Origin: an uncultured Verrucomicrobia subdivision 3 bacterium
GTDB lineage: Bacteria > Verrucomicrobiota > Verrucomicrobiia > Limisphaerales > UBA11358
DNA: 64,000 nt
Direction: 5' to 3'
Assembly (NCBI GenBank): GCA_903865745.1
Contig: CAIPKV010000013.1
Location: 1-64,000 of the forward strand
In this document: one piece after another, positions 25,532 through 34,390 of the stretch
How the letters are laid out: each line of letters starts with the position of its first letter
How positions within the stretch are numbered: the first letter of the stretch is position 1
Program-made: the position numbers and the translations under genes
The notes under the pieces: generated by a model
Database searches by the model: none
What the model was told of the DNA's origin: nothing
Seen by the model: only the letters and a program-made list of their open reading frames with translations

Positions 25532-27721
25532 ATGAATGGACGTTTCAAGATGCCGCTGTGGATGATTCCGCTGCTGATCGCCGCGCTGGTCGCGCTGTTC
25601 GGCTGGTGGGGCGACGGCCGCGTGCGTTCGACCATCCGGCAGGAATTAAGCGCGCAGCTAACCGGCACCCTCGACGCCAACGTTACGGCACTAAAAATTT
25701 GGACGGACAACCAGCTCAAGTTCGCCAGCACGCTTGCCAGCGAGCCGAATGTGCGCAACTTCAGCGCGCGGCTCCTCACCAACGCTCCCGCCGAGACGCT
25801 GCGCCCGTTTGAAAACGACCGGCTGATTAATTATCTCCGCCAGCGATTGAATGTCATGGGCTACGAGATTGCCCAGGTGGTCAACACCAACTTCACCGTG
25901 GTGGCGACTTCGGGGCGTAACCGGTTGGCGACCACCGTGCCGGTCTTCGATGCACATACGAATAAGTTCGCCGAACTATTTCGTACGAAAGAGCCGGTCC
26001 TCATTACGCCCTTCAAGCCGGAATTGCTCCAGGAGCGGCGCGCCTTCCGCTACGGCAGTGGCGGTGGCGGAACTAATTCGCTGTTTCAAAAGAAAAAGCA
26101 TCTGCTGGCGGTTTCGGCCAATACCGGCCGGCGCGGCTATGCGGCCTTGATGCAGGTGGCCGCGCCGTTGCGCTTGCCGGATGATACGGTTTTCGGCGCG
26201 CTTGCGCTGGTCATCAACCCGGATAACGAATTTTCCCGCATCCTGTCCGTGGCCCGCACCGGCGAAACGGGCGAAACTTACGCATTCGACCAGACCGGCC
26301 TCCTGATTTCGCGCAGCCGTTATGAGTTGCAGTTGCATCAGCTCGGATTGCTGGCCGTTACCAACTTGAGTTCCGCGCTTAACATCCGCTTGCGCGATCC
26401 CGGCGGCGATTTGACGCAGGGTTACCAGCCGGCCAGCAATGATGACGAGCCGCATCCGCTCATCCGCTTGGTCGAAGATGCGGTCGCCGGCGAATCGGGC
26501 GAAGACCTCGAGCCAAGCCGCGATTATCGTGGCGTGCCAGTAGTGGGTGCGTGGCGCTGGCTGCCGCAACTCGGCTTCGGCGTGGCCACTCAAATCGACG
26601 CCAGCGAAGCGTATCGCCCGCTGCACCTGCTGGAATGGTTGTTCGTGTCATTGACGCTGATGCTGCTGTTGTGCGCGGTCGGGATGTTTGTGTTTTCTTG
26701 CGCCAACGCGCTTTCACAACAGCGCTTGGACGAGGCGGAGCTTAAATTGAAACAGCTCGGCCAATACAATCTTGAGGAAAAGATTGGCGAAGGCGGCATG
26801 GGCGTCGTGTACCGCGCGCGGCACGCTTTGATGCGACGGGAAACCGCCGTCAAACTGCTGCTGCCCGACCGCGCGGACGCTGCCGCCATCGAGCGCTTTC
26901 AGCGGGAGGTCTGCCTCACCTGCCAGCTCACGCATCCCAACACCATTCAGGTCTATGACTACGGTCATACGCCCGATGGCATCTTCTATTACGCGATGGA
27001 ATATTTGCGCGGGCTTAACCTCCACGATTTGACCGCGCAATGCGGCAGTCTGCCGGAAGGGCGCGTGGTGCATATTCTCATGCAAGTGTGCGACTCATTG
27101 GCGGAGGCGCATGATTTGGGGCTGATTCATCGGGATATCAAGCCGGGTAATATTTTCCTGTGCGACCGTGGCGGCGTGCCTGATTGCGTCAAGGTGCTGG
27201 ACTTCGGCCTCGTGCGGGAATATCGCAGTGGCCAGGGCGAACACGGTCCACTCACCGCGCATGACGCCGTCGAAGGGACGCCGTGGTTCATGCCGCCCGA
27301 GGCATTCGCCGGTTCCGGCCAAAGCGATCCGCGCAGCGATTTGTATTCCGTAGGCGCGCTGGGTTATTACCTGCTGACCGGCGGCAAATATGTTTACGAA
27401 GGTGGTTCGCTCACCGAAATCCACGAGCAACAACTCTCCAGCCAACCCATCCCGCCCGGTGCCCGCGCCGGTCTCGCGGTCAGCACGGAGCTTGAGCAAA
27501 TCATTCTGCGTTGTCTGGCCACCGCGCCGGACGAACGCCCGCAAACCGCGGCGGAACTTGTCGCGTTACTGGCGGCCACACCGTTCGCCACGGCTTGGAC
27601 CCCGGCGGAGCGCGTCGCGTGGTGGACAGCCTATCGCAGCCAGCCGCAACCGGAGCCCGCCAGCGGCGAGGTCTCGACGCCGCGCCAGAGCGTGAGCATT
27701 GATATTGCCGGAAGAGTTTGA
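25532..27721 (+). CDS. Membrane sensor Ser/Thr protein kinase (Cache-like sensor, C-terminal kinase)
   Basis: A protein of about 729 residues. Two membrane helices (residues 6-24 and about 370-392) bracket an extracytoplasmic sensor of about 340 residues whose layout resembles a double Cache domain. A Hanks-type kinase follows: glycine loop GEGGMGVVYRA (near 417), AVKLLLP Lys, HRDIKPGNIFL (near 531), DFGLVRE (near 555) and a GTPWFMPPEA activation/P+1 segment. All catalytic residues are present. The kinase is placed after the second membrane helix, the reverse of PknB. The start is uncertain; ATG 25532 or 25550 fit best. The ligand and targets are unknown. Confidence 0.88.
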   Translation: MNGRFKMPLWMIPLLIAALVALFGWWGDGRVRSTIRQELSAQLTGTLDANVTALKIWTDNQLKFASTLASEPNVRNFSARLLTNAPAETLRPFENDRLINYLRQRLNVMGYEIAQVVNTNFTVVATSGRNRLATTVPVFDAHTNKFAELFRTKEPVLITPFKPELLQERRAFRYGSGGGGTNSLFQKKKHLLAVSANTGRRGYAALMQVAAPLRLPDDTVFGALALVINPDNEFSRILSVARTGETGETYAFDQTGLLISRSRYELQLHQLGLLAVTNLSSALNIRLRDPGGDLTQGYQPASNDDEPHPLIRLVEDAVAGESGEDLEPSRDYRGVPVVGAWRWLPQLGFGVATQIDASEAYRPLHLLEWLFVSLTLMLLLCAVGMFVFSCANALSQQRLDEAELKLKQLGQYNLEEKIGEGGMGVVYRARHALMRRETAVKLLLPDRADAAAIERFQREVCLTCQLTHPNTIQVYDYGHTPDGIFYYAMEYLRGLNLHDLTAQCGSLPEGRVVHILMQVCDSLAEAHDLGLIHRDIKPGNIFLCDRGGVPDCVKVLDFGLVREYRSGQGEHGPLTAHDAVEGTPWFMPPEAFAGSGQSDPRSDLYSVGALGYYLLTGGKYVYEGGSLTEIHEQQLSSQPIPPGARAGLAVSTELEQIILRCLATAPDERPQTAAELVALLAATPFATAWTPAERVAWWTAYRSQPQPEPASGEVSTPRQSVSIDIAGRV

Positions 27722-27808
27722 TTAAGCGGCTGGTAGGGGATGTTGGGTGTTCCAACGGTGGCCGATTTGTTTCTTGGCGACATCGCGCGGCGTCGCTAAA
27801 TTGACGGC

Positions 27809-28198
27809 ATGATTAATCACGGCATCCTCAATCCCCAGATTCTTTCCCTCCTCGCGCGCGTGCGCCACACCAACGCCCTCGTCATTTCCGATCGCGGCTT
27901 TCCGTTCTGGCCGGAGATTGAAACGGTGGATATCTCCGTCGTGGACGATCTGCCATCCGTGCTGCAACTCATCGCCGCCGTGCGCGCCAACCATCATTTC
28001 ACGCAGGCTTACATGGCGGAGGAATTTCTAAAGAACAATTACAAGAACACCCAGGAGAAGTTTGCGCGGGCGCTGAAAGGCGTGCCGACGACTTATGAGC
28101 CGCACGTCGATTTCAAGAAGCGTGTGCCGCACGCCATCGGCCTCATCCGCACGGGCGACACGGTGCAATACGCCAACACCATTTTAATCTCCGGCTAA
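27809..28198 (+). CDS. RbsD/FucU-family sugar mutarotase-like protein
   Basis: A 129-residue protein of the D-ribose pyranase/L-fucose mutarotase family, which speeds interconversion of sugar anomers. HGILNPQILSLLARVRHTNALVISDRGFPFWP contains the conserved N-terminal His and the HT-x-x-hydrophobic-x-I-x-D core. ILISG closes the family. It lies 9 bases upstream of a sugar-isomerase-like gene, which suggests it feeds that enzyme. The exact sugar is unknown. Confidence 0.85.
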   Translation: MINHGILNPQILSLLARVRHTNALVISDRGFPFWPEIETVDISVVDDLPSVLQLIAAVRANHHFTQAYMAEEFLKNNYKNTQEKFARALKGVPTTYEPHVDFKKRVPHAIGLIRTGDTVQYANTILISG

Positions 28199-28207
28199 CC
28201 TTTTGAA

Positions 28208-29635
28208 ATGAAGCGCAATCTCCGTGTCGGTCTCTTCGGCATTGGTCTCGACACTTACTGGCCGCAATTCAAGGGGCTTAAGCCGCGCCTCGAAGGCTAC
28301 GTGCGCGTTGTGGAGAAGAAGCTCACGCGCCCCGGCGTCGAGGTCGTGAACCTCGGCCTCATTGATAATCCGGTGAAGGCGCTCGAAGCCGGCCACCAAT
28401 TCCGCGCCGCCGATGTGGACGTGATTTTTCTCCACGTCACGACCTACGCGCTGTCGTCCACCGTGTTGCCCGTGGTGCAGCGTGCGAAGGTGCCCGTCAT
28501 CATCCTGAACCTCGCGCCGACCGCGGCGATTGATTACGCGAAGTTCAACCAGATGGGCGACCGCACCGCGATGACGGGCGATTGGCTGGCGCATTGCGCG
28601 GCGTGTCCCGTGCCGGAAATTGCCAATGTCTTCAGCCGCGCGCACATTGATTTTCATCAGGTCACCGGCATGCTCCACGACGATCCCGTTTGCTGGAACG
28701 AGGTGGACGCCTGGATCGAAGCCGCCCGCGTCGCGCACACGATGTTTCACAATCGCCTGGGTCTGATGGGCCATTATTACGGCGGGATGCTGGATATTTA
28801 TTCCGACACCACGCTGCAATGCGCCACGTTCGGCGGTCATCTGGAGATTTTGGAAGTGGATGAACTCGCCGCCTTACGTCGCGAAGTCACGGCGTCACAA
28901 ATCAAGATTCGTGTGGCGCAATTTAATAAAGTGTTCGCTGTGCAGGCCGATTGTTCGCCAGCGGAACTGGCGCGCGCCGCCAAAACTTCCGTGGCTCTCG
29001 ACCGTTTGGTCAAGGAGCACGACCTCGGCTCGCTCGCTTATTTCTACAATGGCACCGGCAACGCGGAGAACGAGGACGCCATCAGCTCGATCATTTTGGG
29101 TAACTCGCTGCTGACGGCGCGCGGCATTCCCGTCGCTGGCGAATACGAAGTCAAGAATGTGCAGGCCATGAAAATCATGGACACCTTCGGCGTGGGCGGC
29201 TCGTTCACCGAATATTACGCGATGGATTTTGCCGACGACGTCGTCCTCATGGGTCACGACGGTCCCGGTCACATTAAGATTGCCGAGGGCAAGACGAAGG
29301 TGCGCCCGTTAAAAGTCTATCACGGCAAAGTCGGTCGCGGCTTGTCGGTGGAAATGTCCGTGAAACACGGCGCAGTCACGCTCCTCTCCGTCGTGGAAAC
29401 CAAGGATGGCAAACTAAAGCTGCTCGTGGCCGAGGGCGAATCCGTGCCCGGCCCCATCCTGGAAATTGGCAATACCAACAGCCGCTACCGCTTCACCATC
29501 GGCGCGCGCAAGTTCGTGAACGACTGGAATGCCCACGGCCCCGCACATCATTGCGCCGTCGGCGTCGGTCACATTGCGGACAAGCTGGACAAGCTCGGTA
29601 GCTTGCTTGGCTTGGAAGTGGCGCGCGTTTGCTGA
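28208..29635 (+). CDS. L-fucose/L-arabinose isomerase-family protein
   Basis: A 475-residue protein with the fold of L-arabinose/L-fucose isomerases. VGLFGIGLDTYWPQFKGL begins an N-terminal Rossmann-like domain, VIFLHVTTYALSSTVLP lies in the domain, LMGHYYGGMLDIYSD is in the middle, and GNAENEDAISSIILGNSLL and MGHDGPGHI (likely metal site) are in the C-terminal half. It is probably an intracellular aldose-ketose isomerase working with the adjacent RbsD-like protein. No kinase or transporter for the sugar is in the window. Confidence 0.83.
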   Translation: MKRNLRVGLFGIGLDTYWPQFKGLKPRLEGYVRVVEKKLTRPGVEVVNLGLIDNPVKALEAGHQFRAADVDVIFLHVTTYALSSTVLPVVQRAKVPVIILNLAPTAAIDYAKFNQMGDRTAMTGDWLAHCAACPVPEIANVFSRAHIDFHQVTGMLHDDPVCWNEVDAWIEAARVAHTMFHNRLGLMGHYYGGMLDIYSDTTLQCATFGGHLEILEVDELAALRREVTASQIKIRVAQFNKVFAVQADCSPAELARAAKTSVALDRLVKEHDLGSLAYFYNGTGNAENEDAISSIILGNSLLTARGIPVAGEYEVKNVQAMKIMDTFGVGGSFTEYYAMDFADDVVLMGHDGPGHIKIAEGKTKVRPLKVYHGKVGRGLSVEMSVKHGAVTLLSVVETKDGKLKLLVAEGESVPGPILEIGNTNSRYRFTIGARKFVNDWNAHGPAHHCAVGVGHIADKLDKLGSLLGLEVARVC

Positions 29636-29710
29636 TTTGGTAAGACTCGCGATGCCGGCGGTTGCGGCCGTAGTTGCTGGAATCGCAGAGTGGGCTACAG
29701 TGTCGTCGCT

Positions 29711-31147
29711 GTGAAGATTCTCATTACCGGCGCCAACGGTTATATTGGCCGACGCCTCATTCCTGTCCTGCTTGAGCAAGGGCACGAATTGTTCTGCTGT
29801 GTGCGCGACAAGGCGCGGTTCGATTGGTATCAGCGGCACGAACGTTTGCACACCCTCGAGCTGGATTTTCTCAAGCTACCCTCCGCGGTGGCTTTCCCCC
29901 CGGACCTCGACGTCGCGTACTATCTGATTCATTCGATGAACAGCGTCATCGGCGACTTTGCCACGCCGGAGCTACAGTCGGCCAATCGTTTCTGCGAATT
30001 GCTGGAGCCAACCCGCTGCCGCCAGATCATCTATCTCAGCGGTATCGTGAATGAACAAACCCTCTCCACGCATCTCTCCTCGCGGCTCGCGGTCGAGAAG
30101 GTATTGCGATCCAGCCGCATCCCGTGCACCGTCTTGCGCGCCGGGATTGTCGTGGGGTCCGGCAGCGCTTCCTTCGAGATCATCCGCGACTTGGTGGAGA
30201 AACTGCCCGTGATGATTGCGCCGCGCTGGCTGCAGACGCGCGGCCAGCCCATTGCCATCCGCAACGTCATCCAGTTTCTCGTCGGCGTAATCCTGCGGAC
30301 CGAGACTTATAACCAGGACTTCGACATCGGCGGTCCGGAAGTGTTGACCTATCGGCAGATGCTCACGCAATTCGCCGACGTACGCGGATTGCGCCGGCTC
30401 ATCATCACCGTGCCGGTCATGACGCCGCGTCTTTCCTCCTACTGGCTTTACTTCATCACCTCCACCTCCTTTGCCTTGGCGGCCAATCTCGTGGATAGCA
30501 TGAAGATCGACATCATTCCCCGGAAAAATCATCTCGCTGAGCAACTGGGGATAACGCTCATCACTTATCAAAACGCCGTCGCCCTCGCGCTGGAACGCAT
30601 CGAATCCGGCAACGTCGTCAGCGGCTGGAAAGATTCCTTCGCTTCCTCGGGCGCGAGTCTGGCGCTGATGCACTCGGTCAATGTCCCGTCGCACGGCTGC
30701 TTCCAAGACCGGCGCATCCGCGACATTGCCGGTCGCGCGGATGCCGTCTGGCAACGCGTCTGGAGCATCGGCGGCGATACCGGCTGGTATTATGGCAACT
30801 GGCTCTGGGCCCTGCGCGGCCTGCTCGATAAAATAGTCGGTGGCGTCGGTCTGAACCGTGGGCGCACGCATAGCAATGACATTGAAGCGGGCGACGCCCT
30901 GGATTTCTGGCGCGTGCTGGTGGCGGATAAGGCGGCTAAACGACTCCTGCTCTTTGCCGAGATGCGGTTGCCCGGCGAAGCGTGGCTGGAGTTTCAGGTT
31001 GTCCCGACCGCCACCGGTGAGCAGCTCGTTCAAACCGCCACCTTCCGGCCGCGCGGCGTGTCCGGCCGGCTTTACTGGTATGCCGTGCTGCCCTTACACC
31101 ATTTCGTCTTCAATGGCATGATCGACGCGCTGACGAAGCCATCGTGA
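29711..31147 (+). CDS. SDR-family NAD(P)-binding protein with C-terminal DUF2867
   Basis: A 478-residue protein. The N-terminal Rossmann fold begins directly at a GTG start (VKILITGANGYIGRRLIPVL), with the YLIHSMNS and YLSGIV core of the atypical SDR group. From about residue 320 it has a DUF2867-type lipid/START-like domain (WYYGNWLWALRGLLDKIVGG, FWRVLVADKAAKRLLLFAEM). Family members are often linked to ubiquinone or lipid metabolism without proof. A GTG 21 bases further upstream is possible but adds residues before the Rossmann strand. Confidence 0.85.
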   Translation: MKILITGANGYIGRRLIPVLLEQGHELFCCVRDKARFDWYQRHERLHTLELDFLKLPSAVAFPPDLDVAYYLIHSMNSVIGDFATPELQSANRFCELLEPTRCRQIIYLSGIVNEQTLSTHLSSRLAVEKVLRSSRIPCTVLRAGIVVGSGSASFEIIRDLVEKLPVMIAPRWLQTRGQPIAIRNVIQFLVGVILRTETYNQDFDIGGPEVLTYRQMLTQFADVRGLRRLIITVPVMTPRLSSYWLYFITSTSFALAANLVDSMKIDIIPRKNHLAEQLGITLITYQNAVALALERIESGNVVSGWKDSFASSGASLALMHSVNVPSHGCFQDRRIRDIAGRADAVWQRVWSIGGDTGWYYGNWLWALRGLLDKIVGGVGLNRGRTHSNDIEAGDALDFWRVLVADKAAKRLLLFAEMRLPGEAWLEFQVVPTATGEQLVQTATFRPRGVSGRLYWYAVLPLHHFVFNGMIDALTKPS

Positions 31148-31212
31148 GCGACGGCCAACCGCCGCCACACCTCTTAGCAATAGTTGCAAGTGCCGGTGAA
31201 ATCCCCCGTCGG

Positions 31213-31752
31213 TCAACGCGCGGATAAGTTGGACACGCTCGACCCGGTGCCGGGCGTGGAAGTGGTGCTCTTCGACTGATCCGTTTGGAAGTTTGTGTGT
31301 ACGACCGCTGGTTGGTTGACCGGCGCGGACGCACTAGGCGTCGCCAACCCAAACACGGAATAATCACACGGCCCCACCAGTTCATTCAGCACCAGCCAGA
31401 GGTTGTCGCGATTGAAAGGTTTGGATAGGCAAATCACCTTGAGGTTGGGCGGCAATTTTAGCGGGCCATTAAAGTCGCCGGAAAGCAGGAGAATGGGAAA
31501 CGTGACTTTCTTTTCCGCCAGCCGCCAGATCAGATTATCGCCCGTCATGCCGGGATGCTGCAAGTCGGTGATCAGGAGATCCGGCGCCTGCTGCTCCAGT
31601 TCCGCCCAGGCCAGATTGCCATCTTCGAAGAGCGACACCTGCGCCTCGCGGAACCAGTTGGCGATGCAGTACCGCAATATTTCCGACAGGAGTTTCGAAT
31701 CCTCCAGCACCACGATACGGCGTTTTTTCAAAGACAGGGCGGCGGCACTCAT
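31213..31752 (-). CDS. Single-domain response regulator (receiver) protein
   Basis: A 179-residue protein. The receiver domain (residues 12-125) has the acidic pair in RIVVLEDSK, the phosphoacceptor Asp in LLITDLQHPGMTG, the Ser in LLLSGDF and the Lys in CLSKPFN. A 50-residue Ser/Thr/Pro-rich tail follows with no output domain. No histidine kinase is adjacent. I chose the ATG at 31752. Confidence 0.85.
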   Translation of the reverse strand: MSAAALSLKKRRIVVLEDSKLLSEILRYCIANWFREAQVSLFEDGNLAWAELEQQAPDLLITDLQHPGMTGDNLIWRLAEKKVTFPILLLSGDFNGPLKLPPNLKVICLSKPFNRDNLWLVLNELVGPCDYSVFGLATPSASAPVNQPAVVHTNFQTDQSKSTTSTPGTGSSVSNLSAR

Positions 31753-31963
31753 AATTTTTACGGATTGGGTTGGCAAATCGGTCAAAGCTTCTAAAGCGTC
31801 TTTAACCGAGCCTTAACCTGTTATACCCCCATAGCAAAATCCGTCAATCCACATATCTTGTCATTTCAAGGACAACAAATGTCTAGGTGCAATTAGGGTT
31901 ACGGCTGGGGATTGCCCTAATGGCGGCAGCGCGGCGGCGTCCAATAAGGAAAGCGGGGAATAC

Positions 31964-31990
31964 TACCGCGAAATACCCGAAATACGCGAA
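31964..31990. repeat. 27-bp TACCGCGAAATAC repeat, copy 1
   Basis: A 27-base stretch beginning TACCGCGAAATACCCGAAAT. An identical copy lies at 32502-32528 in the same orientation, and an inverted copy with three changes at 33495-33521. The first two flank repeat array 3. The gene-free stretch 31753-32087 holds nothing else that I can support. Confidence 0.85.
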
Positions 31991-32087
31991 CGGGCTGGAA
32001 CGCAGGCCGCCAGGAGTGAGGTAAGGGTGGGCTTCCTCTCAACTCACCACTTCGGTGAAACCGGCTCCAGCCACGACCATGGCCGGT

Positions 32088-32444
32088 GCATCCTTGGTCA
32101 TGTACGGCGTGTACTGGGTTCTGTACGGGCCGTACTAGGTCCAGTACGTCATGTACTTGGTTAAGTACGGCGCGTACAGGGTTAAGTACGGCTTGTACTA
32201 GGTCGAGTACGGCGCGTACAGGGTTAAGTACGGTGTGTACTGGGTTCTGTACGGCGCAAACAGGATTCTTTTTGGTTCGTACAGGGTCTTGTACGGTGCA
32301 TACAGGGTCCTGTGCGACGCGTACAGGGTTATGTTTGGTTCATACAGGGTCCTGTCTGGCGCGTACAGGGTTATGTTTGGTCCGTACAGGGTCCTGTCTG
32401 AGGCGTACAGGGTCCTGTTTGCACCATCCATGGTTAAGGATATG
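32088..32444. repeat. Repeat array 3: 17 units of exactly 21 bp, palindromic
   Basis: Seventeen consecutive 21-bp units. GTAC at positions 3-6 pairs with GTAC at 15-18 around GGGT. The final unit (from 32424) changes both arms together to ATCC and GGAT. Positions 7/14 alternate between T-A and A-T pairs in many units. Open frames exist on both strands and read as seven-residue repeats; I do not call a gene. It lies between the divergent receiver gene and a small membrane-protein gene, flanked by identical 27-bp repeats. Confidence 0.9.
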
Positions 32445-32501
32445 GCGAAATGTCCCCTTTCTGGGCAGGTTTGGGGATAAAGTTGCTGGGAAGGCCGATA
32501 T

Positions 32502-32528
32502 TACCGCGAAATACCCGAAATACGCGAA
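32502..32528. repeat. 27-bp TACCGCGAAATAC repeat, copy 2
   Basis: Identical over 27 bases to 31964-31990 and in the same orientation, on the other side of repeat array 3. The rest of 32529-32739 shows no gene I can support. Confidence 0.85.
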
Positions 32529-32739
32529 AAGGGAAGGGAACTCAATATTCTACTCGCCAAGGGGCGGGGGCGAGATTAGGGTTCAAGTCATGGATTCAAA
32601 TAGGGCTACCGAGGAACTTTCCAGCTTGCTGGAAACGGGCGTTGCCCGAACGCAGCCTTTGCCACAGCCATCAAGTCCAAACGCCATGGAATAGGCCGCA
32701 ATAATTCAATACAATACTTGTTAGGCATCATTCGTGTTT

Positions 32740-33039
32740 ATGAGCACTCTCATCGTTTTAGGCATATCCGCAGTCTTGGCAATCGCGGTGACTGCATTGA
32801 TGTGCCGGCGACGGATAGCTCACAAGAAGAAGGTCGGAGTCCTCACCACACTTTTGGGCGCACTTATTCCAGCGGCGTGCATGACCATTCCGATTTATTT
32901 CTGCGAGGTTAGCTCACGCCATCATGGTTTTGCCCTCATTCAGGTTAGCTTTATCAACGCGTTCGGATTCAGCATTATTCCGGCGATTGTGACAGTGATA
33001 TTTTACCAAGCACGCAACAAGGAAATCCATGATGCCTAA
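32740..33039 (+). CDS. Small unknown membrane protein
   Basis: A 99-residue protein with three predicted membrane helices (LIVLGISAVLAIAVTALM; VGVLTTLLGALIPAACMTIPIYF; INAFGFSIIPAIVTVIFY) and a basic loop RRRIAHKKK after the first. I do not recognise a family. GTG 32734 is an alternative start. It stands alone in a repeat-rich region with lower GC than its neighbours, so it may have been acquired. Confidence 0.6.
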   Translation: MSTLIVLGISAVLAIAVTALMCRRRIAHKKKVGVLTTLLGALIPAACMTIPIYFCEVSSRHHGFALIQVSFINAFGFSIIPAIVTVIFYQARNKEIHDA

Positions 33040-33167
33040 CCAGATTAGATGAGAAGGCAGACCACTGACGCGATGGTGCGTTGGTGCTAAAGTCTGCCTA
33101 TGAGAACTACCACTAATAAAACCAGTCCGGCTCCGTCCCTCGTTTCCACCTCCACCCCTGCCGCCGA

Positions 33168-33374
33168 ATCCTGAAAGGATGCCAGCATCCAGCCCAAGGT
33201 TGCGCGGGGGCGCTACCTTGGGTAAAACGCATCCTAGATTCAACTACCCTGCAAGGGTTGCATCGTGGGTCTGGCCAGGGTGATACAACCCCGATGGGGT
33301 AGAATTTCATGGGGGACGTGGACCCAGCGTAGCCTGCGGCAACGCTGGGCTGGATGATTTAATCCCTGCGGGAT
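33168..33374. repeat. Hairpin-cluster repeat element
   Basis: Six short hairpins within about 205 bases: ATCCTGAAAGGAT (33168), CCCAAGGT with ACCTTGGG (33193-33222), ACCCTGCAAGGGT (33246), ACCCCGATGGGGT (33288), CCCAGCGT with ACGCTGGG (33323-33349) and ATCCCTGCGGGAT (33362). Loops are short and several contain purine-rich tetraloop-like sequence. It resembles the element at 44047-44214 in design but not in sequence. The flanking bases hold a word repeat (33408-33440) and an inverted CCCCTC/GAGGGG stretch near 33470-33485. Confidence 0.75.
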
Positions 33375-33407
33375 AGCTCCCGGCGTTTGCATGGTTCGTG
33401 TCTGAAT

Positions 33408-33440
33408 AATCTGCGTCCCTCTGCGTAATCTGCGGTTAAA
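33408..33440. repeat. Interspersed CTGCGTAATCTGCGG word repeat, copy 2
   Basis: AATCTGCGTCCCTCTGCGTAATCTGCGG-type tandem words, related to the copies at 11145-11180 and 45066-45105. Confidence 0.6.
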
Positions 33441-33494
33441 CTTGTCCGTCCCCTCACCCCAACCCTCTCCCCTCCGAGGGGCGAGGGAGAAGCG

Positions 33495-33521
33495 TTCGCG
33501 TATTTAGCGTCTTTCGCGGTA
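33495..33521. repeat. 27-bp TACCGCGAAA repeat, inverted copy 3
   Basis: Reading the minus strand gives TACCGCGAAAGACG onwards, 24 of 27 matches to the copies at 31964 and 32502. It lies just downstream of the secreted protein gene that ends at 33569. Confidence 0.7.
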
Positions 33522-33568
33522 AAACTGTTCCCAGCTTAGCCCGCTCACACCGGCTGACGGGCGGGCAA

Positions 33569-34243
33569 TCAGTTGGCGGTGTGCGCTTTCAAAGACAAAT
33601 CGCCATCGCTGTCCACTTCCTTGATGCAGCCGATGCCGGGCGCGTAATACTTGTACTCTGTCGCGCCATCCGAGGCGTGTTCCTCGATCTTCACGCAATT
33701 CTGATAAGTCCCCGCCGGCACGGTCACGGTCTCAGTTACCGAAACTACTTTATCCACCTCCGTAGTAATCTTGGGGACGTCTTCGGAGCGGAACTGGTCG
33801 CCGACTTTCGGGTGCGCGGGCATTAACAAGCCGGGCGTCTGGGTTTCTTTGCCCAGCAACCAGCCGCCGCTGTGCCCGGAGACTTTGCCATCCTTATATT
33901 GATCCACGTCTTCGCCCAGATAATAAACATTGCCCGCGTCGTCCTGCGCGAAATAGTCCAGCGTGATTTCGGTGAGCTTGCCTCCCACGATTTCCTTGTC
34001 CTCCACGGCGAGGGCGGCGACCGGCTGGCCGGCGATGGTAAAGGTCTTTTTCACGTCCGGCTTGGCGGTGCGCTCCACATGCTCATCCGGACTCTCAAGG
34101 ATGTCCTGCTTGAGGGAAGCGATCGGCAGATAGGCGTTGGTGATGGCGCGCGGCTGCGAGAAGACCGGCTGCGCCGACAGCGTGACGCCGACCATGGCGA
34201 AGCTGGCCGCAAGCAAGCCGGTAAATCTGAGAGGGTGTTTCAT
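33569..34243 (-). CDS. Unknown secreted protein
   Basis: A 224-residue exported protein with a signal peptide (LLAASFAMVGVTLSAQPVFS). The mature part is beta-rich: FTIAGQPVAALAVEDKEIVGG, ITLDYFAQDDAGNVYYLGED, and ETVTVPAGTYQNCVKIEEHASD followed by YKYYAPGIGCIKEVD. The last two segments are a recurring pattern in small exported bacterial proteins of unknown function, with two Cys that may pair. It diverges from ccoI. Confidence 0.8.
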   Translation of the reverse strand: MKHPLRFTGLLAASFAMVGVTLSAQPVFSQPRAITNAYLPIASLKQDILESPDEHVERTAKPDVKKTFTIAGQPVAALAVEDKEIVGGKLTEITLDYFAQDDAGNVYYLGEDVDQYKDGKVSGHSGGWLLGKETQTPGLLMPAHPKVGDQFRSEDVPKITTEVDKVVSVTETVTVPAGTYQNCVKIEEHASDGATEYKYYAPGIGCIKEVDSDGDLSLKAHTAN

Positions 34244-34390
34244 AGGTTGGATATAAGTACGTTTGCAGGATAGCCCCCGAGCCCTGGCCGCGTCGAGATT
34301 TTCCGCGATGGCAAGATTGTTCTAGTCCTTGGCAAAATACGGTTAGTCGGCTTGGCGGGCGCTTGGCATTTTACGTTTCAACCGTAAGCG

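Noticed and set aside
32086-32694. 202-residue Thr/Cys/Gly-rich frame and its neighbours
   Set aside because: Falls on array 3 and runs on into repeat sequence; no protein-like features outside the repeat.
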